From JBGSKY01 sp041740995 (GTDB lineage Bacteria > Planctomycetota > Planctomycetia > Pirellulales > Pirellulaceae): a DNA stretch of 42,019 nt. The stretch covers positions 1-42,019 of the forward strand of contig JBGSKY010000320.1 in the NCBI GenBank assembly GCA_041740995.1, in the 5' to 3' direction. Shown here one piece after another: positions 25,970 to 33,231 of the stretch (position 1 is its first letter; each line of letters begins with the position of its first letter). The position numbers and the translations under genes are program-made. The notes under the pieces are model-generated. The model saw only the letters and a list, made by a program, of their open reading frames with translations. It had not been told where the DNA came from and searched no databases.

Positions 25970-26285
25970 TCGCGATTGGGCTTTGGGTAATTGGCTTCAA
26001 AAACTCGGTGTAGTTCTAGTCTGTCCCGATTGTATTTCATCGGTACACGCTGCTCCAGCAGCAATTCTTCCGCCGGGTGGAATCATACGTGAATTGGCCT
26101 TATTCGACAGCCAAATTGATAAGAAAAAGTAATTGGCTGACGAATTTTCGATTTTCTTTGGCTATTTCTTTAGGATGACCTAGATATTTATGGCTCGAAA
26201 TCTTCCGGGCAGGTTCCCATTTATCGAGCGGCGGCGAATAAGCATCCCAATCGCTTGAAAGGTTTGAATTGAAAAGGTTGCCAAA
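25970..26285. other. Intergenic region between divergent genes
   Basis: About 315 bases between the transglutaminase start (minus) and the FliL-like gene (plus). It presumably carries promoters for both. No hairpin, operator or short gene was recognised. Confidence 0.5.
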
Positions 26286-26966
26286 ATGATTGGTCAGTTA
26301 AAACGCTACTGGATCGCATTGCTGGTGATCGTGCTGCTCGGCCTGCACGGCACGATCGTTGCGGTAATTCGTATCGAAGCCAAAGAGGCCAAACGCAACG
26401 CTTCTTGTGAAGTTGACTTAGGCCACTTTTATCTCGCTGGCAGCGATTCAATGGGACCGCTGCGGATGCAAATCCATTCCTTGGCGCCCGTCAATCATCG
26501 AATTCACGCCCGACAGTTGATTGAGCTCAATACGTTTCAAATTCGCCAAGCGATTGAGGAACACTTACGGCAAGTTCCAGTCGAATTGCTTAGTGATCCA
26601 CTGCTTATCGGGCTTAAAGAGCAACTGCTGGACATCATGATTCAAACGATCGGAAATTCTTCAGTTGACGAAGTTCTGATCACCGATGTGCGACCGGTGG
26701 ACGACAAACTGCGACTTACGTTTGGCGCTCCCACAACGGAAAGTAAGCTTCGAATGGTGATGACGCGACGAGCTCAACATGAAGCCATCGCGGCGGATGT
26801 CGAAGCAAAAATTGAGGCTGAGAAAGCTGCCCAAGCCCACGGCGGTGGTCACGGTGGTGGTCACGGAGAAAGTCACTCGTCGGAGCATGGCGAATCACAT
26901 GGCGACGATCATGGCGCTGCTGAAGATGCTCACGAACATGCCGCTGACGCACACGGCGGGCATTGA
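26286..26966 (+). CDS. FliL-like membrane protein with His-rich C-terminal tail
   Basis: A 226-residue protein. A single transmembrane helix at about 8-28 (WIALLVIVLLGLHGTIVAVI) is followed by a domain of about 125 residues with features of FliL: CEVDLGHFYL, a long helix RQLIELNTFQIRQAIEEHLR, LLSDPLLIGLKEQLLDIM, and a strand VDEVLITDVRPV. The last 45 residues are dominated by His, Gly, Glu and Asp (HGGGHGGGHGESHSSEHGES type), a likely metal-binding tail. No flagellar genes are nearby, so a flagellar role is doubtful. It converges with the metallopeptidase gene, 23 bases between stop codons. Confidence 0.6.
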   Translation: MIGQLKRYWIALLVIVLLGLHGTIVAVIRIEAKEAKRNASCEVDLGHFYLAGSDSMGPLRMQIHSLAPVNHRIHARQLIELNTFQIRQAIEEHLRQVPVELLSDPLLIGLKEQLLDIMIQTIGNSSVDEVLITDVRPVDDKLRLTFGAPTTESKLRMVMTRRAQHEAIAADVEAKIEAEKAAQAHGGGHGGGHGESHSSEHGESHGDDHGAAEDAHEHAADAHGGH

Positions 26967-26989
26967 CCTAAGCTTTTTCTGTGAGCTCT

Positions 26990-28042
26990 TTAGGACTGAA
27001 TGCAAAGCGATGCAACGAACGCAAGTTTGTTGCGTACCGGCTCTGAAATAATTTCAGGGACGAGCATGTCGAGGCCACGAGAAAAGTTTAATTCGTTGGA
27101 CAGCAACGCAATTTCTCGATATCGCCTAAGCATTTCTTTTTCGACCAGTTGAAGCGGATTTGAAATTTTCATGATTTCATGGTCGCAGGCAACTTGAAGT
27201 AGGGCTGCCAAGTCTAGAAAGCAGTCAACGGTCTCAGCAAAATCCTCCCATGGATGCATTGACGCATATCTTGAAATGTAGTGCTCACTCCAATGAGAAT
27301 CTTTGTGTTGTTCGTAGTAGTTCGTTTTGGCCTTCTCGTAGTCCATCGCAAGCGGGTCACCGAAAAGATTGACATACTCATTGCGGCGATTGGATGGAAT
27401 ACCCAAGAGATCAATGTAGTGACCGATCTCATGTCGGAAATGACCGATCAACGTCCGTTGAGGCTCATTAAGCCGCTCACGAATTCGCTCTCGGTATGAA
27501 CCGTCCGCTTCCTCTATCAAGATTGTGATTTTCCCCTGCTCGTGTCCCATCATGATCGGTGCACCATTAGCAGAGGTGCCCTTTTTGGTTACGAACTCAT
27601 ATGACAGCGACGGCATGGATTGTATGCTTGAAGCATAAGCATACGGAGGCAGGCCAAGTGAACGAAGTTGCGAATGCAATTGTCGTTTGGCGGCTTCGAG
27701 TCGTCGCCAACGAGCCAAGTTTTTCTGGTCATCGAGTGAAGGAATAATCGTCGTCAGTAAACAGAATTCGCACAAGGCATCAGGTTTGCGCGAGTTCGTG
27801 ATTTGCAACATGGAATTGCAAACGGAGTGCTTGCGTCGGTTGCTGCACTGTTGCACCGCAACGTTGCAATTGGATTGGTCGCAATTGAAGATGTTGTCTT
27901 TAAGCGTGAACGAGGTCAAATTGTTGCAGTGGCCGCAATTTCCAATCGCGCGACCACAACCAACGCAATGAAAATTAAACTGATAGATTCGCAGGCCACA
28001 TTGGCAATGGCGGGGTGATAACGGGTAAGTTGTTGCAGGCAA
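26990..28042 (-). CDS. Zinc-ribbon putative zinc-binding metallopeptidase
   Basis: A 350-residue protein. The N-terminal ~95 residues hold CQCG, CVGCG, CGHC, C...C, C...C and CEFC, a multi-cysteine zinc-ribbon region. The catalytic part has GHFRHEIGHYIDLLG with HExxH at 204-208, and downstream YASMHPWEDFAETVDCFLDL. This combination is characteristic of the putative zinc-binding metallopeptidase family (Pfam Peptidase_Mx). The start is TTG at 28040-28042, supported by AGGAG about 7 bases upstream. There is no signal peptide. Substrate unknown. Confidence 0.88.
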   Translation of the reverse strand: MPATTYPLSPRHCQCGLRIYQFNFHCVGCGRAIGNCGHCNNLTSFTLKDNIFNCDQSNCNVAVQQCSNRRKHSVCNSMLQITNSRKPDALCEFCLLTTIIPSLDDQKNLARWRRLEAAKRQLHSQLRSLGLPPYAYASSIQSMPSLSYEFVTKKGTSANGAPIMMGHEQGKITILIEEADGSYRERIRERLNEPQRTLIGHFRHEIGHYIDLLGIPSNRRNEYVNLFGDPLAMDYEKAKTNYYEQHKDSHWSEHYISRYASMHPWEDFAETVDCFLDLAALLQVACDHEIMKISNPLQLVEKEMLRRYREIALLSNELNFSRGLDMLVPEIISEPVRNKLAFVASLCIQS

Positions 28043-28475
28043 GTCGATCTCCTGAGCGATTAATGTCGAGGTTCACCGCTAAACCAACTTTGGGTCGAGC
28101 GTTCGCAATAATGGCTTTTAAACGTCAACTGGGCGTCCATGTTAAATCAAATGAGCATTCGCTCGGTCATACGGTGACAGGTTTTCGCGATTTCTACAAG
28201 TTGGCATCGTCCTTTCAAAGATCAATCAAAACCGAAATTGCTCGATCGGCAAACAGCCGGGGGTTGATCCAGCAACTGTGGGCCGAATCTGGCAACTCGC
28301 GGGCCTTGGATTGGAAAGTTTTCGTCCTAACTACCTTCTGGCATGTGATGTGCGACTGTTATACCAATGAGGTGTCCGTAACGCTTGCATAGTAGCAAGA
28401 ACGCCAGTTTTAGTAGGCGAATGACCAACCGTCAGCGGGCAAGACCTTCTAAATCAAGAGATAGGGAGAATGATT
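28043..28475. other. Intergenic region between divergent genes
   Basis: About 430 bases. A plus-strand open frame (28015-28392) overlaps the start of the metallopeptidase and has no family resemblance or ribosome site, so I do not call it. The GGGAG at 28464-28468 is the ribosome site for the DUF2383 gene. Nothing else was recognised. Confidence 0.45.
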
Positions 28476-28952
28476 ATGACTTTAGAAACTACTGCAACTC
28501 TAGAAGCAAACGTCGTATCGCATCTTCAAACGCTTGCTCGATTGAATATCGACAGCCGAGACGGCTTTCGGTACGCAGTCGAAAAACTGCCAGCGGAGTC
28601 ACTTGCTCTCCGCGAGCTTTTTACGGAAGCCGCAGCGGAGCGCGACAAGCAAGCTGCGCAGCTAAACCAATATGTCGAACTGAACGATGCAGATCCCAAT
28701 AAGAGCGGTTCTTTCGCCGCTGCCTTTCACCGATCGATGATTGCGTTACGAGATGTATTTAGCAACGAACACGATCCCTACGCTGTTCTTGCCGAAGCGG
28801 AGCGAGGTGAAGATGCGATCAAAGGGCAGTATGAGAAAGCACTTAAGGAAACAGCCGGTTCGGCGGTCACTGATGTGCTAAATCATCAGTATGCGGCAGT
28901 CAAGTCGATGCATGACCGTGTCCGCGACTTGCGCGATGCGCGGAAGAGCTAG
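28476..28952 (+). CDS. PA2169-type four-helix-bundle protein (DUF2383)
   Basis: About 158 residues. GGGAG at 28464-28468 is 7 bases from the ATG at 28476, so that ATG is preferred over the one at 28470. The sequence is helical throughout and fits the DUF2383 ferritin-like four-helix bundle: L-NIDSRDGFRYAVEKL, FTEAAAERDKQAAQLNQYVE, GSFAAAFHRSMIALRD, then AEAERGEDAIKGQYEKALKE and a final HDRVRDLRDA. Several Glu/His positions could bind metal as in related ferritin-like bundles, but binding is not established. Such proteins are often stress-induced. The gene stands alone. Confidence 0.88.
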   Translation: MTLETTATLEANVVSHLQTLARLNIDSRDGFRYAVEKLPAESLALRELFTEAAAERDKQAAQLNQYVELNDADPNKSGSFAAAFHRSMIALRDVFSNEHDPYAVLAEAERGEDAIKGQYEKALKETAGSAVTDVLNHQYAAVKSMHDRVRDLRDARKS

Positions 28953-29005
28953 TCTTGTAGTGTCGCAAATGTGAGGCTTGGGAAAAGTCTACTAAGTGGC
29001 AATCG

Positions 29006-29038
29006 GGTCAGCCTGCAAAGAATTGTTTCAGACTGACC
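29006..29038. other. Hairpin upstream of the ANTAR regulator gene
   Basis: GGTCAG-C-CTG (29006-29015) pairs with CAG-A-CTGACC (29029-29038) with one mismatch around a 13-base loop. No T-run follows. It lies 53 bases after the DUF2383 stop and about 185 bases before the ANTAR gene. The loop is not the hexaloop of known ANTAR targets. Confidence 0.4.
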
Positions 29039-29223
29039 AACTGTTCACTTAACAGAATGTCCAGCACGTTAATATGCTTAGTCAAGCAGGGGGCTTCTAA
29101 CGTAGCATTTCGGTGCGCAAACGGCAGCCTCCGCTGGTGAGGAATGTTAACAATCCAGTGGCGCCTAACTCTGACGTGGCCGCTCGTTAGAAAACAGCTT
29201 GGTGCATATTCCCAATCGCAATC

Positions 29224-29820
29224 ATGAATGGTCCTAATCAATACAAGGTAGGTGTTTGGCACAAAAATCAGTCTGTTAGAGAGCAGATTGTTTTGATCCT
29301 GCGTAAACACAATTTTGTCATCCTCGGCGAAGGGGTAAATGGAAAAGCATTTTACGATTGGGCAATAAGCAATGCTGTCGATTTAGTTATTGTTGCTGCG
29401 GAGTTGGATGAATTAGACGGTATCACCGCCCTACTTCGAGTTGCTGGTCACAAAGCGATTCCAGCAATAGTGGTTGCTCCGACAGATGCGTTGGCCAGTA
29501 TCGAACTGATGATGGCTGACCACATCATGTCGTTTCTGAGCGAACCAGTCAGACAAGCGGAGATATTACCAAACGCCTATTTAGTGCTTCGACGATTTGC
29601 ACAGATGCAACGGCTTAAAGACGAGCTAAGCACGTTCCGTAACACGCTCAGCGAACTGAAGATCTGCTATGCAGCAAAAGTGGAACTGATGCAAGCCGAA
29701 GTGATTTCCGAACCAATTGCGCATCAGAAATTGCAGCGGATGGCTACGGACAATCGAATCCGATTGGTAGAAGCTGCTCGACGAATTCTGGAAGACATGT
29801 CGGGCACAAAGACTCGTTAG
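29224..29820 (+). CDS. ANTAR-domain regulator with degenerate receiver domain
   Basis: A 198-residue protein with the layout of NasT/AmiR antiterminators. The N-terminal ~120 residues fold like a response-regulator receiver (YKVGVWHKNQSVREQIVLIL, DLVIVAAELDELDGI), but the phosphoacceptor Asp is Ala (A58) and the conserved Lys of the KP motif is Glu (FLSEPV), so phosphorylation is unlikely. A coiled-coil linker at about 122-150 leads into the ANTAR helices AKVELMQAEVISEPIAHQKL and LVEAARRILEDM. ANTAR domains bind paired RNA hairpins to block termination. No partner kinase is adjacent. The ATG has no clear ribosome site. Confidence 0.82.
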   Translation: MNGPNQYKVGVWHKNQSVREQIVLILRKHNFVILGEGVNGKAFYDWAISNAVDLVIVAAELDELDGITALLRVAGHKAIPAIVVAPTDALASIELMMADHIMSFLSEPVRQAEILPNAYLVLRRFAQMQRLKDELSTFRNTLSELKICYAAKVELMQAEVISEPIAHQKLQRMATDNRIRLVEAARRILEDMSGTKTR

Positions 29821-29916
29821 TCGGCGAATCACATTTGCAGCCTGGCGACTTCTCATACTCTACTGGTGTAGACTGAAGACATTGCTTGTTTTGGCGACCT
29901 CTCCAGATTCATTTTC

Positions 29917-30714
29917 ATGACGCAGTCCCGGTTACCGTTGAGCCGCATACCTTCTCGACCGCCAATCAGCATCGACCGCATTCTTGGATCTGCTGTCTTC
30001 GCGGCGATCTCCGGGATGCTACAGTTTTGCGTCTGCATCTATTTCTCGATGATAAACTACCCAGGCGGAACTCTAACCGATCGCAATTCGGTTGGTTACA
30101 GTTGGTCTAGCAATTGGATCAGCGATCTAGGTCGTGACTCGGCGATCAATGGCGATTCCAATCTGACCAGCCAAGTCTACTTTAGTTGGTCGATCATAGT
30201 GCTGGGAGTCATGCTTTTGTTCTTCTTCGCAGCTTCGACGAGAGCTTACGAAGAGCTATCGTGGAGAACCATGGCAACGGCATTTTTTGGAATCATGGCA
30301 GCAATTGGTTTGATCGGCATTGGTTTAACGCCAGTTGATCGTTTTCATAACGCTCACATAACAGCACTGTTTTTGTGGATCGTCCCGATGATACTGATGG
30401 GCATCTTCTTCACCGATGAATGCCTTCGCGGTGAGAGCTGGTTTGGATCGGTGATTGCTTTTCTGACAATAGGTTTGGTGCTTTGTATGTTGGTGTACGC
30501 TGCTTCGAGCATTAGTCGAAATTCGATGGCTATGCAAAAGATCTTTGTCTTGTTATCCGCCGGATGGTTTTTGCTTATCAGTTTGCGAGTTGCGGCCGCT
30601 GCTATTTATGTTGCCCAAGCAGGAAATCGTAGAATTGAGATCGTCAACGCCCAGGCAACGCGGTATTACTCCAAAATACATTCGGGCGGCTTGAAGAATT
30701 CAAAGTCCTCTTGA
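29917..30714 (+). CDS. DUF998-like multi-pass membrane protein
   Basis: A 265-residue protein with about six transmembrane helices (near 24-46, 91-108, 118-137, 147-165, 175-195, 205-228). The segment WSSNWISDLGRDS after the first helix and GIGLTPVDRFHNAHITALFL in the middle resemble DUF998/Frag1-type proteins, where N-x-ISDLG and a central P-x-D...H are conserved. No catalytic role is known. It is followed by a 193-base gap and the RNase Z-like gene on the same strand. Confidence 0.65.
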   Translation: MTQSRLPLSRIPSRPPISIDRILGSAVFAAISGMLQFCVCIYFSMINYPGGTLTDRNSVGYSWSSNWISDLGRDSAINGDSNLTSQVYFSWSIIVLGVMLLFFFAASTRAYEELSWRTMATAFFGIMAAIGLIGIGLTPVDRFHNAHITALFLWIVPMILMGIFFTDECLRGESWFGSVIAFLTIGLVLCMLVYAASSISRNSMAMQKIFVLLSAGWFLLISLRVAAAAIYVAQAGNRRIEIVNAQATRYYSKIHSGGLKNSKSS

Positions 30715-30907
30715 AGGATTTCTCGGTCGCAAAAATCGAAGCTCTTGGATCTAGTGAATCGTTGCTCAATAGGCTACCGTTTAGCGTTTTCACTGCGACG
30801 CACCTGCCGAACCGTCAACGGTACATTTCGGGCATCCAGCAGTTGCTCGCTGTGAAGCAAATCGCAGAGATAGCTAGCGAGTCCGAAATTTTCGGCCTCT
30901 TCAAAAT

Positions 30908-31807
30908 ATGGCAAAACATCAAGACGAAACGGTTGGTTTGGAAATAGAGACTCCTGTTCCCAATATTCCCGTTTTCAAAAAGCAATTGGGGCGTTGGACA
31001 GTCGAAGGCTATTCCCGTGCAGCCGTCCAATCGTACTGGCGAATCAACGAAATGAAAATTGGATTTGATGTTGGTGGACACCCATGGGATTTTATGGGAT
31101 TGCCACGGTTGTTCATCACACACTCGCATCTTGATCACATTGCTGCCCTGCCCGTCTATGTGGCCCGACGTCGCATGATGAAAATGGAACCGCCAGTAAT
31201 CTATCTGCCCGAATCGGCAGTCGATGCAACGGCCGCGTTGCTAAAGGTTTTCAGTCGGCTTGATCGAGGCCGTCTGCCTTGTGAGCTAGTCGGGCTGAGG
31301 CCGGGCGACGAAGTCGAGATCTCTCGCGAGCTTGTCGTAACGGCTTCCGAAACAAGGCATACTGTTCCATCGCTAGGCTATATCGTGTGGGAACGTCGCA
31401 GGAAATTGAAACCCGAATACCTCGGATTATCTGGCGATCAAATTCGCGACATCCGACTTACGGGTGTTGAAGTATCGCACGAAATTCGACTTCCGGCAGT
31501 CGCCTACACCGGCGACACTTCGCCGCCTGGACTGGATGATTGCCCTGACATGTATGAAGCCGAAGTATTAATTACTGAAATGACTTTTCTCGCGCCCAAT
31601 CATCGCAAAGAAAAGATTCACAAACATGGTCACATGCACATGGACGATGTGATTGCCCGTTTGGATCGATTCAAAAATCAAGCGATCGTCCTGGGGCATT
31701 TCAGTACTCGTTACAGCGACTCTCAAATCATGCGGTGGGTGAAACGCGGAATACCGAATTTGCTCGACGGTCGAATGTACCCCTGGCTCGACGGCGCGTT
31801 GGCATGA
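30908..31807 (+). CDS. RNase Z-like metallo-beta-lactamase fold nuclease
   Basis: A 299-residue MBL-fold protein. The zinc motif THSHLDHIA gives H72, H74, D76 and H77. Further zinc ligands fit ETRHTVPSLGY, the Asp of AYTGDTSPP and the His of LGHFSTRYS. The LITEMTFL and HFSTRY segments are typical of tRNase Z enzymes of the cyanobacterial/plant short type, which cut tRNA precursors 3' of the discriminator base. I infer tRNA 3' maturation but a related MBL hydrolase cannot be excluded. Its stop codon overlaps the start of the hemW-like gene (ATGA), so the two are translationally coupled. Confidence 0.78.
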   Translation: MAKHQDETVGLEIETPVPNIPVFKKQLGRWTVEGYSRAAVQSYWRINEMKIGFDVGGHPWDFMGLPRLFITHSHLDHIAALPVYVARRRMMKMEPPVIYLPESAVDATAALLKVFSRLDRGRLPCELVGLRPGDEVEISRELVVTASETRHTVPSLGYIVWERRRKLKPEYLGLSGDQIRDIRLTGVEVSHEIRLPAVAYTGDTSPPGLDDCPDMYEAEVLITEMTFLAPNHRKEKIHKHGHMHMDDVIARLDRFKNQAIVLGHFSTRYSDSQIMRWVKRGIPNLLDGRMYPWLDGALA

Positions 31808-33111
31808 CTGCTAGACGCGACACTTTGACCGAATCATCGGAGAATCTAGGGCTGTCTGCTCGGATAAAAGAGGCTTGGCGGCTTTGGGATTATCAGCCTG
31901 ACGATCTAGCGAAAGGTGACGCGAATTTGGGTGTCACAGCAATTGCCGATGCTACGACGAATTTTAACTGCAAATGGATTGATCGTAATCCGACCGCGGC
32001 TTACATCCATATTCCATTTTGCCAGCATCGTTGCGGCTATTGCAATTTCGCCGTGGTGGCCAATCGTGGCGATTTGATGGAACAGTATCTCGACGCTCTT
32101 GAGAAAGAGTTAGCTCTTTTGAAGCGCCCAAGATCGGTCGAAACAATTTTTATTGGCGGTGGAACGCCGACTCAACTGCCGGCCGCATTGCTGCAACGAC
32201 TCTTCGAACTAATTAAATACTGGTTGCCTTCCGCAGTCGGAGCTGAATTTACTATCGAAGCCAATCCTGCCGACATCGACGAACAGCTTTGCAAAACACT
32301 TTTACGCGGCGGCATCAATCGAGTCAGTCTTGGAATTCAATCTTTTGATGATCAGAAGCTTATTGAGCTCGATCGATACCATACCGGTCGGCAATCTCTG
32401 GAAGCAATCAAGCAGTGCCAAACACATTTTCAAAATGTCTCCGTAGACTTGATTTTTGGTGCTCCCAACGAAACGCTGGCGACTTGGAAATCGGATTTGG
32501 AGACCGCGATACAATGTGGAGTCAAACACGTTTCGACGTACGCGCTGACGATCGAGAAAGGTACGAAGTTCTGGTCGCTGAACAATCGATCTGAGTTGAA
32601 AACGCCGGGAGAAAATGCTGAAGCGGTCATGTTTGAAACAGCGATCAATGTGTTGCAAGCTAACAGTTTTGAGCATTATGAGATTTCAAGTTTTGCCAAA
32701 CCAGATTTTCAATGTCGGCACAACCATAAATACTGGTCGGGTGATACCTGGTTGGCCTTCGGAGCCGGCGCGGCGCGAATGCTTGGCCGAGTACGATCAA
32801 CAAATCATGCCTCTACAAGTCGCTACCTGCAAATGTTAGCATCCGGGGTAACGCCAATTGCCTTGCGGGAAGAACTTTTACATTCGGAATGGACCATTGA
32901 TCGTTTTGTGTTCGGGATGCGACGACGTACGGGAGTCGACATGAAAGAACTCGAGCTACTTGCTGATCGAGATTCATTTGTAAAAATCGAGAGTGAAACT
33001 TTGAAAGCGGTTAACAATGGATGGATGGAGCAAGTCGATTCGGTGGTTAGACTAACAGATGCTGGCTTGATGATCAGCGACGCGTTGTGGCCGTTGTTCT
33101 ATAGACAATAA
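31804..33111 (+). CDS. hemW: HemW-like radical SAM protein
   Basis: A 435-residue protein. The start is the ATG at 31804, overlapping the stop of the RNase Z-like gene; an earlier in-frame start at 31735 would lie deep inside that gene. The radical SAM cluster is CQHRCGYC (C73, C77, C80), followed by F82 as in HemW/HemN. TIFIGGGTPTQL, EANPADID and RVSLGIQSFDD are classical HemW blocks. The C-terminal region (KYWSGDTWLAFGAGAA, FGMRRRTGVD) matches the HemW wing. HemW inserts or carries heme and was once labelled oxygen-independent coproporphyrinogen oxidase. About 60 residues precede the core, longer than in most homologues. Confidence 0.9.
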   Translation: MTARRDTLTESSENLGLSARIKEAWRLWDYQPDDLAKGDANLGVTAIADATTNFNCKWIDRNPTAAYIHIPFCQHRCGYCNFAVVANRGDLMEQYLDALEKELALLKRPRSVETIFIGGGTPTQLPAALLQRLFELIKYWLPSAVGAEFTIEANPADIDEQLCKTLLRGGINRVSLGIQSFDDQKLIELDRYHTGRQSLEAIKQCQTHFQNVSVDLIFGAPNETLATWKSDLETAIQCGVKHVSTYALTIEKGTKFWSLNNRSELKTPGENAEAVMFETAINVLQANSFEHYEISSFAKPDFQCRHNHKYWSGDTWLAFGAGAARMLGRVRSTNHASTSRYLQMLASGVTPIALREELLHSEWTIDRFVFGMRRRTGVDMKELELLADRDSFVKIESETLKAVNNGWMEQVDSVVRLTDAGLMISDALWPLFYRQ

Positions 33112-33231
33112 ACTGCGAGCTTGACCGAACAAGGTGTTTACCCAACTAATTTTTTCAACGGTCAATACTCTTTTCGCTAGCATCAAAGCAACTGTTTTTT
33201 TGATCCAAGACATTCTACGGAAGTTCGACGT

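Noticed and set aside
28015..28392. 125-codon plus-strand frame before the DUF2383 gene
   Set aside because: It overlaps the start of the metallopeptidase gene, lacks a ribosome site and has no family resemblance.
30711..30947. 78-codon frame between the DUF998-like and RNase Z-like genes
   Set aside because: It needs a TTG start overlapping the previous stop, runs into the RNase Z-like gene in another frame, and has no motif.
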